Below, one piece after another: positions 1 to 12,872 of a stretch of DNA of 64,000 bases. The position numbers and the translations under genes are program-made. The notes under the pieces are model-generated. The model was given only the letters and a program-made list of their open reading frames with translations, was not told the DNA's origin and did not search any database. The stretch is from Saururus chinensis. Lineage: Eukaryota > Streptophyta > Magnoliopsida > Piperales > Saururaceae. Each line of letters opens with the position of its first letter. Within the stretch, counting starts at the first letter, position 1. The stretch lies in assembly GCA_035235625.1 (NCBI GenBank), contig CP141140.1, positions 7,336,685 to 7,400,684 on the forward strand, given 5' to 3'.

Positions 1-344
1 TGTTTAGTGTAGCCATACATTTTTCTCAATGCCAGATTTTTAGGTTAGAGATAACTTTAGTTCGTTTTGAAGAAAAAGATAAGTTTTGCTCAGAGCACAG
101 TGCATCGTACTTTTGTACTCTTGGACTTTTAAGGTGGAGAGAAGGGCATGTTGAAAATCTTAAGTAACTGATAAATAATTTTTCTATTTTTGGTAGTGCG
201 CATTTCAGATTCATTATGTGAACTACGACCACTTCTACAGATTCTAATTATTTTATCTAATTTCCAATGCATGTTCTGTCCACAAAATTTGATGTGGATT
301 TGTATCATCTATGATAATTTCCTGTTCCCTTCTCAGCAACTTAT

Positions 345-441
345 TTGTCATCAACTCAGATCTGCTCTTGTGCAGGGGGAAGGACCGGGAAGTGACCCTG
401 AGAAATGGAAGGAACTATTCAGATCCGTGCAACTCCAGTGA
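345..441 (+). CDS. Terminal exon of an unrecognised gene (partial)
   Basis: An open frame ends at a TGA at 439-441 after possible splice acceptors at about 344 and 376. The C-terminal residues read GEGPGSDPEKWKELFRSVQLQ minus the last residue or so, a charged helical tail. There is no plausible start codon nearby, and the upstream 300 bases are T-rich like an intron, so I read this as the last exon of a gene entering from the left edge. I do not recognise the family. The alternative is a chance open frame; the protein-like composition after the second acceptor is the only support. Confidence 0.35.
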
Positions 442-966
442 GTGTGTTTGGCTTTGACAGCAGGTTCTCTTTGGTTCACCCAAGGGTTCTCCGTTTAAAT
501 GCTACAAATAGCTGCCTTATTTAGCCTATGTCTCAGCTGACTACATTACATTCAAGAATTAACAATGAGAGTCCATACAAAATTGTGCCAAAGAATTTAA
601 TGAACGTAACTTACCTTGTCTCCTGGTTCAATTTAAGTTCTGACAGTACAATCTACGAAACAATAACCAAGAAAATTAAACCCTTCTTTTACCTAACTTT
701 TCGGAATCTAATCATGCATTCAATTGTTGATTCTTCTCTATGCATTTGCTTCTTTCTGATAGCAGGGAAATGGGGAACAGGGAGTTGGCATGCCATCATT
801 TCAATCGGAGAGCTTATGATATACTCAAAATCCACTAGACTGGAAATAGTATATCTAATGCAGCATTAGTTGCATTAAATCGTCATTTAACATGTTAGTA
901 TGAGCATCATGACATGATTTAAATTGAGACATTTACATCCAAAAGAACAAAAAAATTATATAAATA
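442..966. other. Gene-free flank
   Basis: Presumed 3' UTR and downstream DNA of the gene entering from the left. A 113-codon open frame at 528-869 has no recognisable protein features. I see no other structure. Confidence 0.4.
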
Positions 967-1160
967 CTCCCTCCGTCCTACATGAATAGCTAATTTAAAA
1001 TACTAGCTTTTATTGAATGGTGAAACCCACATCATAGAAAAATAAGCTTATGATTCTCTTTTTTAAGCACCTAATGACTTAAAATTTAACAAAAATGAAG
1101 CTATTAATATAAAATAAATCTTTTTTACAAAATGGAGCTATTAATTTAGGACGGATGAAG
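967..1160. mobile_element. Stowaway-like MITE
   Basis: The left end reads CTCCCTCCGTCCTA and the right end, reverse complemented, reads CTTCATCCGTCCTA. Both ends are flanked by the dinucleotide TA. Size (194 bp), terminal sequence and TA target site match Tc1/mariner-derived Stowaway MITEs. It has no coding capacity. A sequence at about 51467-51661 shares its internal phrases and looks like a more decayed relative. Confidence 0.8.
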
Positions 1161-1479
1161 TATACAAAATGACTTGTCCTAGAAAAAAAAAGATGCAACT
1201 CAAATTTGTATGGCGGAAAAAAAGTGCAGGAAATGCAACAACCTCCTGTTGAGGCGGTTTTGCAGTTGAATTTTTAAATAATATAAGGCATATACTAGAT
1301 CCTAACAATCATTAGGTGGTTGAGGACGAGCTTTCTGTTTCCGCTTGGTTCTCACCATCTCATGGGTTCCATTCATCTTTTCTTATGTTTGGCACCACAT
1401 ACATACACATAGGTAAGATTTGCATGATACCGTTTGGAAATAATTTTGATAGACTTCCAAATGACCAAGCCGATCAAAA

Positions 1480-1735
1480 ACTATAGCATAAACTCAAAAG
1501 CATTTTCTATACTCCACTCTAACAATGCACCGAGCATAAGAAATGCATGGGAGTGGTTGGATTTCAAGATGGGTAACGCACATGCTAGCGCATGGTAGTG
1601 TAAGTATTACTTATGCTAACGTGTACTAGCGTATGTACCACCCATCTTAAAATCCAATGGCTCTTATGCGTTCCTTACATTCGGCGCATATTGAGTAGGG
1701 AGCATTAAAAACACTTTCGGCATAAACTCCATGCC
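1480..1735. mobile_element. Fold-back MITE-like inverted repeat
   Basis: About 115 bp on the left is the imperfect reverse complement of about 115 bp on the right. Matching phrases include TTGGATTT(c/t)AAGATGGGT in each arm, with the centre near 1600 (GTAAGTATTACTTATGC). The whole is nearly palindromic and non-coding. The central phrase recurs at about 22785-22860, so this is a dispersed family rather than a one-off palindrome. The superfamily was not determined because I could not fix a target duplication. Confidence 0.6.
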
Positions 1736-3587
1736 CTGTAATTACTTATCTCATGCAAATAATTTCTTCGTCCTAAAACATTCCTCTCTTAATTGTCAAC
1801 CTCTTCTTTATCACAAAAACAAAGGTGGGCAGTGGGCAAACTCGCCTCCCCCTTAGAATTGAATATTAAACTTAAATTATTTGTCACTCACTTCAGTTAT
1901 TTTAAAACATGGAGCACGAAAGGCCAGATTTTATTGTTTATTGAAATAAAGTTCATTTACATAAACACAGCCGATCGTATCATGCTAGAATATGACATTT
2001 CCAAGATTAATAATACAGTCGTAAGTGGCACACGTACATCGGGACAGCATGTAATATCAGCGACCTACAACATCACGATTCATCAGAGCATGAATTATTG
2101 GAACGTTTGGAATTTACTTCATGGTACTTAGGAAACTCAAGCAAAAAATTTGTAGCGAATTATTTGAACTATGGCAGAGGTTGAATAGTTGCATCTACCA
2201 ATCCGCGACTCCTCATTTTGTTTCAACTTTGCTGCACAGACTGTCTGCTTCATTTTTGAAGTTTGGCATACAATCTGGAAGTTAATAACCAAGTTGCATA
2301 ACCGGTAAAGACAACTTGTACTATTTGCCATAGAGATGATTCGTAGCTTAAGCGGAGCTGCATTCTGAACTGGCCGGTTAAATAGCGAGATGATGTTCAC
2401 TGAGTTGGTTAGATTGGCTATGTAGAAATTAAAAAAATAGATTTTTTTTAAAAATGACTATATATATCAACTTGGTAGAAAATCACTTTGATATAAATTT
2501 ACCTGAGGTTGACCTTAACGTTAATGCAATCCCGCCTTTAAATCAACAAAATTAAGAAGGTATTTTTTAAATTTGGGTTACTGGAGGTAACAAAAAAAAG
2601 TAGAACCGATTGCAATTTAATTATCCCTTTTGATAATGAAGGTCAACCAAATTTGGGGTCAATCTAATATAATAAAACTCACTCATTTAACCTCATTAAT
2701 TTTTTACTATGTTTGAAGTTGAAATTTTGACCATCAAGTGGGCTCCACTTATCAAGATAGGTTTAAACTTCATATATAACCTACTCCCGTAATTCACATG
2801 AACATATCCCATAATTTGCCACACATCTCACTTAATCCCATATCCCTCTTAAATAATGATCCCACAAAATTAGGCCTATAATAATCAACCTTAAAAAGAC
2901 TTTGGCGAGGCCATACCCTAGAAATGAAAACAGAAACACACTTAGATTGTGAGAAGTACTAAAAACTGATAATGAGATAACTTAAAAGGCTCATTTTAAG
3001 TCCTATTAACTCATCATCGCTGGTGTCCAGCAAACTCAACCCTTTCGGCTAAGAAAACTCAATTTCAATTACTCTTATCAAGCTCTCCTTTTCTTAGAAA
3101 AAGGCAATATATGGTTTGGTCTAGGAATGAATCTGATATCAGCCAGGCAAGCATGCAGGATCCAATGGCCCACGTTAGATCAGGCAGACAAGCAGATCAA
3201 GCCCACGTCCTGTGAGCAAGAGCCACGTACCCCATTGCATGCACTCCGCGCATACTAACATAACTCTCTGGTCTAATCACTCTGACCAAGCCATGTACCA
3301 AACTAACCTGACGGGTCCACCAATTGGTATGGCCTAGTAGGCCCAGCCCACCCTATTCAACAAGCCGAGGCATATTAATCAACGCCTAAATGTTGTGCAC
3401 CACACAAACCAACTCTTAGCTTTGTTTTGATCTAAAAAAAACAAATAAAAATGAAACTGAAATTCCTTTTTCATAGAACAAATCCATGGCTAAATTATTT
3501 ACATTTTCACTAACAAAATTTCAAAAACCATAAAACGTGAAGTAATACATTAACAAATCAGATTGGACTACAAACCTTAATTCTAAG
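1736..3587. other. Gene-free intergenic DNA
   Basis: AT-rich sequence between the left-edge gene and the 3' end of MUS81. Short open frames at 1793-2131 and 2137-2400 show no recognisable domain or splice context. Nothing else is supportable here. Confidence 0.4.
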
Positions 3588-3665
3588 AAGGATGGCTGGT
3601 TTGCCACCGTTCGTGTTAAGGGAGTTGGCTGCCAAAATAGGGGGGATGGCAAACCGGCCATCCTT
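3588..3665 (-). other. Hairpin in the presumed MUS81 3' UTR
   Basis: AAGGATGGCTGGTTTGCCA at 3588-3606 pairs with a right arm at about 3643-3665 whose reverse complement is AAGGATGGCCGGTTTGCCA. That makes a stem of about 21 bp with one or two mismatches and a loop of about 35 nt. It starts about 108 nt after the MUS81 stop on the minus strand, so a normal-length 3' UTR would contain it. It may be a small MITE relic; a regulatory role is not shown. Confidence 0.6.
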
Positions 3666-3772
3666 CAAAGAAACACGAAGGTCCAAGATAACATATGTAG
3701 CACGCAAACGTTCCACTCACCTTTGTATTAACACCCAAATCTCACATTCTCACCAAAGCAAGTAATCAACTA

Positions 3773-6700
3773 TCAAGGTGAGGACCCCCACACAAGCTTG
3801 AAGATATTTCTGCTAGCAGCGGAACTAACCACGCTACTTTGCGTTCTCAACAATTCTTCTTGAGCCAGCAAGTCTCCCTCCTTTCCCAAAGAAAAAACAG
3901 AAAATTTTGACTTAATATGCCAAAAAAATGAACTGTATGTACAACTAAAACAAACATAATTTCAGAAAAATCTAATATAAAAAAGTACGATAAATGGATA
4001 CCAGACCAGTGTTTTAAAAACTGATCCGGACACCAACCCATTTAGGTAGTTGGGCTGCATCAAACCAAGTCAAGTAGACCGCCTCAGCCCCAGGTCACAA
4101 ACTCACAAGGAGAAGATGGAGGTTCCAACAATGAGGGGAGGAAGATGTAGCTGGCTAAAAGAAAGGGGTCGCTGGCGAACAGGAGGAAGGGCCTTGCAAG
4201 GAGGAGACAAGGAGGGGCTGCGGGTGAGAAGACAATAAAAGAAAAAAGGATCATCCACAAGGAGAGGGAAAAGAGGCCCCCAGTGAAGAGGAGAAAGAGA
4301 GCAAGGGGCTGCTAGCAAGGAGGTGAAGAGGAGGCCGCCGGTGAGTAGGAAGAGAGCTGGAGCTGCCGGTGAGGAGAAGAGGTAGAAGGGGTGATCCGCT
4401 TGATCCAACCCAACGATTCAATCAGCCGGGTTGTCACCGCTTGGCTAGGATTAATAACATAAAGGGTCCAGTTGAACTGGCCCAGAAAAGTTGCCTTGTC
4501 CGGATTTCACTGGTCCAACCAGCCTGTCCGGTCCGGGTTTCAAAGCACTGCACCACAGTACTACAGCTTGAGGAGGAGATCCCAAGTGTGAAGTCATAAA
4601 ATTCCAACAATATAAATATTACAAACACTTCAAGCTGTTGTATTAAATTGCTTTCCATATATTCATGTTTCCAAGTGAATATGTGAAACTATATGCATCC
4701 TAGCCAATCTGACAACGAATAACCAAATACTAATGACCTCCAACCAACTATAAGTCTAATTTAATGTTTAACGAAATCAGATAATTATAGGAAAAAGTGA
4801 ATCCCGAACAACAAAATGTACTTCCTTAGATTCAGGAATTTTATAATAAGCATATTATAAACAAACAAACAAAAAAACACTCACCAGGAGAGAATATGCA
4901 CGAGCAAGAGAAAGAAGTGTTGGATACAGCTCCAAAACTGCATTGGCCACTTCTTCTGTTACTTGTGGAACCTGTATGTGAACCATCAAGATCACCATAT
5001 ATGCAACAAGATTCAAGCATTAGATGCAAGTAAGATAAAGAACCATATCCATAATCTTTTCTTAAATAGAAAACAACACTAATTGGTCCAAAGATATAGC
5101 TCATGTAGAGGAAACCAACAGATACTAATAACTTTCAGATTGCACTTTCTTGATGCCTCTTATGGCATCCCAAAAGATTTTGCTTAGCCCATGCCAACTT
5201 GAGGAGCAAAATTATAAGTCCAATGATCTGTGATACATCTAAGAGGTTCCTTAAAAAAGGGTTTTAACATGCTGATCTTGTGTCAAGAAAGAAAGAAGAC
5301 ACGGATGCAATGATCCTTTAACAATAAAATTCAAAAAGGAGACGTTTCTAATCTTACTAAGAACATTAATATTGCCAAACAATTACAAAAAGTAAAATTT
5401 ATCAAGAGAGCGCTACCTGCATAAGCTGAACTCCAAACACATCAGTAACTGTCATTTTGTCAAGATAGTGACACTTCCGAACAAATTCATCAAACAATGG
5501 ACATATCCTACTGTTTTCAGATGTGTCATCATATTTCACACTGTAAAATTGGATTATTGCACTAGTCAGATGACAATATTTCTTTAATGTGTCAGTCAAA
5601 CAGCTTGTCCTTTGTACATCAAACCCCTCAAGAATCTCTGTTGTATAACAACTGCAGATGCAAAAATAAAGCACAAGAAATGTCTTAACTAATTAATGAC
5701 ATAATGGCATCTCAAATGTGAAGATTTTGACAATGAGCTACTCATAGAGATCTGACATAAACTAAAAAGTGCTTACGCAGTTTTGATGCTTTCAGATGCT
5801 TCACAAGAATTTGGGTCACCTTCTACTAAATATATCAGCTTCTGGAGCCCACATCTCTAGAGAAGAAAGTATAAGAAGTATTGATGTAAGTAAAGAGCAA
5901 CATTTGAGGAAGGTGCCTGATTTACTAAACTAGCATCTTTGTATGCCCCTAAATAACGTAAAATCAGCACAGATATCAAAAACAGATTATAATTCTGTCT
6001 GCACAGAGAATGTAAAGACTAAAATTAATATGACCTCTAAGGAGTCTGGAAATATTGGACTGAGAATCTAAAAGAAAGATCATCGTAGTTGCACTCAATT
6101 CTCTCTACTAGGACATGGCAACAAACTCAATTCTAGTATTCTGTTTCATAATAATAGACAGATTATCACACCTGATAGCTTCATTATCAAGCTTCTTCTT
6201 ATTACCTAAAATCTATAATGTCATCACCTGCTCTCTCCGCAATAAACCCAAAATGGATAAAAAACACTCAACGAACTTATAGTCAACAATAAGAACTGAA
6301 TGATTGTGAATAGCCTTCAACTGATTAGAAGTGCAATACAAGTCAAACATAAAGTTTGCCACTCAAGTCAACCATACATTAGGCAGTTTCAGACAGAGTA
6401 CACGTAAGTATTTTATCATGCATCAAAATAACAGCTTGAAGAAAGGAAGATTTTACAAATGAAACAACTAGTAGGTAGTTCCATCTGCCTACCAACGGAA
6501 AAGACGCCCATCAAATGCAAATGGCATCCAAAAGATAAATGGAAAAAAGAAGAAACAATACCAAAAGCCTTAGCTTCTGATCTCTGTATCGGTTATCCCT
6601 AATTGAGCCACATAAATCATCAACTTCTTTTCTTTCCACAATGAAATCAAGTACATACTCTTTGTCAAAAAATTTCTGCCGGGCTATCCAAAGTCCATCT

Positions 6701-9700
6701 CCAACAGGCAAGCGCCTAATCTGGAGAACAAGGTAAGTGTTTAATCATCATTAGTTTACTCTCAATCAGGTAGCACGTAAGGGGTAAAAAAAGCCTAAGA
6801 ACCAAGAATGCATATACATGCAGAACTAACCCATTCAATGATAATAGGGGGCAGCGTCATACTCCTGTACTTTTTATGACCATAATCAAATGCTTCTAAT
6901 TGAGAAAAGGAAAACAAATCCTACCCCTTCAATAAAGCAACATAAAGATAGCTTATACCTAACTAAAGGTGCACATGCACAATAAAACCCAAGAACCACC
7001 GTGGCTCAGGTCTGATTAGCCAAATCCAGAGAGAAAAACATGGGCATTCTTTAAACTAGCATTCATGCAGATATATTTTTGGACCCAATTCAAGCTTGAA
7101 TCGTCTCCATGCACACCTCTACCTCGAGTTGCTGCTTTGGTCATGGAATTTAATTGGAGAACACCATCTGCAACCTCTCCAAGAGTCAAAAAACGGGAAA
7201 AAGGAGTTACCTCCAGATTCAGCCCCAATTTTTATTAATGAGCTGACAATTGCCATCATCAACATCATTATAATATCTCAACTATTTAAGGCCAGCAACA
7301 TTGGTAAATCATATGTATGGCATTAACGCCCTTGCACATTTTCTAGTCACTATCCATTAGTGTCATGAAACTTTTGATCCTAGAAATCAGTGACAAAATG
7401 ATACTAAAAAAGAAATGCAAACTATTATGCATTGATTTAAAAAATGGTTGATGCTGAACACATATCAAACCAACACCATATTAATAGATAATAACTCAAG
7501 TATTTTTTATATTACAAAGAACCAGAGTAACAAAAGAATGAAAAGTTGCAATGATTCTAAGTCTATTCCCAAACATCATTCAAAAATTACCTCTACATGA
7601 ACATTGAATTGGCTGCATATATTATCAATAAGCGGTTTGGACCGAGACCTGAAACCATGAAGGCAAAAAGACTTCACTATGGCAGATATCAAGCAAAATT
7701 CAGACTTGCGATGCATCAATAAAGAAACCCAAAATGAGGACCAAGAGAAAACTAATGATGCATATAGTTGTAACAACTGTCTTCACATAATAAAAAAACT
7801 AAGTTCCTTGAAGAACCATATATATTTGATATTGATAAAAACAGGGGATCAATATTGGGTTGATTCTGGACCACCAGAATACCATAAATTCTGAACAGCA
7901 ATCAGCGAGAATGTTCCCAGAAACATATCATTGAGAAGTCTTTTATAAAGTAGTTATAGCTAGGCAACAGCTCAAGCATGTCATCAATATTTTTTAACAC
8001 TTTCCCAAATTTAAGTTAGCATTCTCAGATAACAAAACTGTACCCAGAGAAAAGCGGTGTGCAAAGCAGAAAAAACCAAAATATAAAAGAAAATTCAAAG
8101 CAAATATTATTTAGACTTTCCAGAGGGCAATGATTTCCAAAGGATAACTTACAAACGATTACCCCGAACAAATTGTTCCCGATCATCCAATATTAAGACT
8201 ACATCATACACATCCTCAAATTTCTCTCCAAATCTTCGAGGTGGCATTGCTAAGGTATTCACACTTCTTTCACAATGGTTTGTATCCAATGATTTCTTCA
8301 CAGAGTAATCCTGAAAGATGGAACCAACATGACCATATCAAGTACAACTCCTATGTAAAGTTAGTTACAATAAAAAATGAAGTTACATACAGAAGATGAG
8401 CAAGCATGCACGCCAAAAGATGTAGATGCTGAAATAGCAGAACATGAAGGCTTCAAATTACGACTGTGTTCGCCATATGAAAACTTAGTGGTATGGGTGT
8501 CATCAATCAGAACTACAGTTTTTCCAAAATCTTGCCCAGCATCCAGATTTGAAAGATTAACATGTTCTTGCTGGTGATGACCTATATTAGAAGAAATTTT
8601 CTTCATATGTCCACTAGACACTGAACATTTTTTTCTTTTGGCTGGAAAAGACTCCGAAACTTCCATAGAATAAATTTGCTCTTCTGACTTTTGATCAGGA
8701 GACAGCTGCATAATATTTAGAAGAATTAGAATAATTCTACCAGAAATAAATTTAAACTTTAATTTATCAGAAAATTATACATATTGTATATTCCAATTTT
8801 CATAGTATTAGAGACAATCATATTAAGCAGTTTCATCGCATAGATATTAGCTAAACAGCTGAAAACATTAGCTCTCTTATAAACAAGCTCAAATTGATTG
8901 TAGAGAATCTAACATCTTTTTGTTTTCGCAAAATTTATTTCACTGTCCTCTGTATGTACCTCTTAGAGCCCAAACAATGTGGTGATGATAATAGCTCTGT
9001 ATCTCTTTAGTTTTCACTTGTAAGGACATAAAAGATAAAGAAAAATTTAATTTACCCCTCCCAAAGAGTCAACAGGAATTTCAACTGAACTTCTGCTTCT
9101 AACCAAACCCTTAGATGGCAATATTGCAACTTTGCCTAAAGAAGTATGATCAGTATCAATAACTGGAATATCTTGAACATGCTCAGAACTTGGCACTTTA
9201 TTATTACTCGAAGTCTCCGATGAATCAGCTAAACCAGACCTCAAAAGACATTCACGTGCTGCTTCTTGACCTGCTTGAGTTAGCATGTACCTTGAAATCA
9301 ACATAGCTACAATTATTTTCTGTATCAGACTGCAAAAGTGAATATAAACATATAGAGGTACCAGGATTAACACTCAAGTCCACGATCAAGTAACTGTATC
9401 ATCCAAATAAAATTTTCAACCTAAATAAAACGCTTCACAAATATACCACATCTTTGATGTGAGCCCTTCCTAATACATTTCCGTCACCCTTACAGTCCTT
9501 AAAGGCAGGTCTTCGTGAAAGTGAAATTCTAACTTAGCAAAATTTTAATTTTCAGACATCAATATAAAAAGGAAATAAGAAACAAAGAAGACCGATAATA
9601 TAACACTTTCTATGAACCTCTACATTCTAAATTCACCATTTCAATCAAATGAATTACATAATCCTATCAGCCTTATGTGGTACAAACCATCAAGGAAAAA

Positions 9701-11450
9701 GTGAGCCACATCAGGTAGCAAAAGAAGGAGTTCATTGGTTGATTCAATGAGCAAAATATTCGACCCTTATATACTTTATGTGGCATTGATCTTCTTATCC
9801 TTTATAAATTGTTGTAATTTTTACAAAACAATTGGAAGAGATTTATACAACTTAAATTCGAAACACAACCTCAGTGTGTGTGCCTGCTCAACCCAACTAT
9901 TGCAATATCAAAAGGCCTAATTCAGTCATCAAGGAAATAATTGTTCATATGAAAAGTTAATTATCTACGTTACATACTGACACATCCGTTTTCACATGTC
10001 AGACTTTTTTCCTCTTTTACCACCATTTCTATTGATGTCTATTTGTACTTATAATTTTACAAGTCAGCGCAACTAGAAGTATACGAATATTTCCTTCTGA
10101 CATGCATAGGCTTAAAATGAAATATTATATGCTATAAAAATAAATCAAGATTGCAACTTGAATTTTACTATCTCTTCATGGTTCAAAATGATGAGCATTG
10201 GCATTAATGCCAAAAGAAAAACAGAGACACGAATGTAGATGCAAACCCCATAGATTCCCTAAAAAGTGGGACAACATACAAGAAAATAACCATTGTCTTC
10301 CACCAGTCATTCATCTATAGCTAAAATATTTTAAAATAACTTCAAGAGCAAATGAAGTCTTACTTTGCTGGACAGCTTGATTTCACAATCAACCCTTTTG
10401 TAACTAATGTCTTCATGCAGCTCCATCCACTATACCACTCTCGAGGTGAACTCCCAAGCTGCGTGAGTTTTCCTTTCCCTTTTTCTGGCCTGTTAAAATA
10501 AATTCCTATTTGTCTACTATGTTTAAACAATAAGATAAAAAAATTAAAGAGAAGATACGACCACATACGCAATTGGAACCCTTGAAAGACCACTTGCTTC
10601 AGCTGCCTCAATAAGCTGCTGTTTTAGCATGAAACTCCTTCCAGTTGAAAGTTCCCTAATGATCCGTGTTTCATTTCAATCAAATAAATGATGTCGTTCA
10701 AGCATGAAAAACAAAAAAAGCATGTATAACAAACTAAACTTAAGGCAAATAATGACATCCAACAGAAGTAGCAAAAATAAGAATAATACCTATAGAGGGT
10801 AATCAAAAGTGCATATGCGACAGAATTCTTCTGTGGTACATACCGTTTGGGCCCTTTTGTCTTCTTTTCTGAAACGCAAACAATTAAACAGCGAACAAGG
10901 ACCAACATAAAAACTATATCTTATGCATATACCGTTCTCTTTTTCAAAAATATCAAGTTTCAAAATGAAGTGAATAGAAGTAGAAGGGATAGTAGGTTAC
11001 TAAGCTTTAAATTAGTTTCCTAACACAAGATGTTAACGTGAATAGCACACATGGAAAGGACAAAAACTAGATTTACCCGCAGGCGCTTTGGACGGAGAGG
11101 AAGCCGAATCCTTTGGGAAAAATTCTTTCATCATCTGTAGTGTCCATTGCCCTACACCCCTACCCCAAACAAACCAATTACATATGAACAAACCGCAATA
11201 AACATGAATTAAGAAAAAACCGCAAAAAGAAGAACAGAGAAATGAACCCTAACACGCACTTAACTCGCGAGAGCTCCTTCAAAGTTTTAATGGGATTCCT
11301 GGAGCTGCAGACACTGGAATATGCTTTGTGAAGAGTAAGGTCAAGTCGGTCCGAAGCGCCATTGGACTCGGCCATTTCTTGCTTTTTCTTCCAAATGTAC
11401 GTGGCGAGGTCTTCATTTTCTGGACAGAGCACCGGCCTCCGATTCTCCAT
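3773..11450 (-). CDS. MUS81: Crossover junction endonuclease MUS81, complete, 14 exons
   Basis: Catalytic subunit of the MUS81-EME1 nuclease, which cuts 3'-flap, replication-fork and Holliday-type junctions in the nucleus during repair and meiotic recombination. Exons (minus strand): 11260-11450, 11077-11159, 10790-10868, 10569-10655, 10364-10489, 9056-9290, 8391-8705, 8153-8310, 7591-7648, 6562-6720, 5777-5856, 5417-5651, 4885-4971, 3773-3880. All junctions are GT-AG and phases agree, giving 2001 nt and 666 residues (Arabidopsis MUS81 is about 659). The start MENRRPVLCPEN aligns with the family N-terminus. An N-terminal helix-hairpin-helix lies in about residues 1-90, a winged-helix region at about 120-220, and a variable linker at about 230-390. 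The ERCC4 nuclease domain has DDRE at about 414-417, GDG at 451-453 and ERKEVDD at 473-479, so the GDXnERKX3D motif is intact. A C-terminal helix-hairpin-helix follows. It looks functional. Confidence 0.93.
4007..4550. mobile_element. Non-autonomous hAT-type element in MUS81 intron 13
   Basis: The left end CAGTGTTTTAAAAACTG and the reverse complement of the right end CAGTGCTTTGAAACC form terminal inverted repeats beginning CAGTG, typical of hAT elements. The 8 bases outside each end (4 of them clearly shared) may be a decayed target duplication. The interior is purine-rich with repeats of a GCCGGTGAG-like unit. It sits wholly inside the last MUS81 intron (3881-4884) and accounts for more than half of its length. 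The open frames inside it are spurious. Confidence 0.6.
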
Positions 11451-11886
11451 CGAAACAAGCAGGCAAAAAAATAAGGCAGTGAGCGAGCTTCTACTGTCTA
11501 AGGGTCACAAAAAGTTCGCCTTCGCGGAGCAGCTTGGAATTTCGGAATTCAATCCGCCATTTCTGAAGAACTGAAGAAACGGCGGTAGCGAATGCTTTTG
11601 AAATATTGGCGATTCGAATAGCAGAGAAGCTGACTACGAAATAAGCGGCCCATAATCTTCACAACTGCTCTCGAAATTAGTGAGCTATTTTGGGCCTGTC
11701 TGCTCCCCTGTATTTAAGGCTGCTGGGCCAGCTAAGATTATTGCGGACGCAATGTAGCATAGGCTTGTTTCGGCCCATTGAACACGTACGCCGTGGTACC
11801 TGGGAACAGAACAAGGCACCCACTTCACGGGAGCGCTTTTAAAGCGTACGGCGGAAGTGGCTTGACTTTAGGGAGCGCGATTGATA
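11451..11886 (-). promoter_or_regulatory. MUS81 5' flank and presumed promoter
   Basis: The 436 bp between the MUS81 start codon and the left end of the Mutator-like element. It is less AT-rich than the DNA around it. I see no convincing TATA box on the minus strand, which is common for housekeeping repair genes. All upstream control DNA beyond this stretch was displaced by the transposon. Confidence 0.45.
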
Positions 11887-12004
11887 GGGACAAAATTAAC
11901 TTCTAATAACTGATTAATCCAAACCAAAAGTTTTTATACTAATTAATCCTAATATTAATCAAAGATAGATAATGTATAATGTTACCCTTATCATTAAATA
12001 TCCG

Positions 12005-12260
12005 AACGGTCATTCGATTCTCATTTATCACCCTTCTCAGTCGCTCGATTCTCATTTAAATCTCCGTCGCTCGATTCTCATTTAATACCTTTCTCCGTCG
12101 ATTGATTCTCATTTTACAACTTTCTCTGTCGATCTATTCTCATCTAAAAACTTTCTCCGTCGATCGATTCTCATTTCAAAACTTTCTCCGACGATCAATT
12201 CTCATTTTACAACTTTCTCCGTTGATCGATTCTCATTTCACAACTTTCTTCGTTGCGCAA
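12005..12260 (+). repeat. Subterminal tandem array in the MULE
   Basis: About eight imperfect copies of a unit of roughly 30-36 bp built on GATTCTCATTT and CTTTCTCCGTCGATC begin about 115 bp inside the left end of the MULE. It has no coding role. Subterminal arrays in MULEs and other TIR elements can hold transposase binding sites; that role is inferred here. Confidence 0.8.
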
Positions 12261-12872
12261 CCATTTCCTTTATTCCCGGCCGAGTTAGGATATCATCAAC
12301 AGAGAAGAAAAAAGGGATTCCTGAAGAAGAAAAAGATATTTCATCAACCGAGCGAGTTTCTTCAGAAAATCTTATTGACATTGCTCCTTATGGCGATTTT
12401 TCTTTTAATTTTTTTTCTTACGTTTTTGTATGATATAAAAACTTTCAAAGAATGATTTTGAACTGATTTTATAAGTATACATTTATTATTGAATGTACAT
12501 AGTATTTTATAAATGTAAAATTACAAAAATATAATTTTATTTTGCATGTTTGATCAAAAAATATATCTCATTTTTAGAATGTCTTTATACTTTTTATTAG
12601 TTTGAAGAATATAGTCTTATTTTTGTTTTAATAATAAAAAATATTTTTAAATACAGATTAATCTGTGATTAAAATGCAAAGAAAGAAATTGAGAAAAAAA
12701 TAATATATTATGTATTTTTATTTTTTTTGCATGTACATTTATTATGTTCAGAACTAAAAAATTATTTGTGGTGTGTCATTATATTGTATATTTTACAGTA
12801 TATTATCTAAAAATATAATAATATATTTACATTCTTTATAATTAAACTTCATGTTGTTTTAGATCATCGTGT

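Noticed and set aside
4103-4408. 101-codon minus-strand hydrophobic frame
   Set aside because: It lies in the GA-rich interior of the hAT-type element inside MUS81 intron 13 and reflects base bias.
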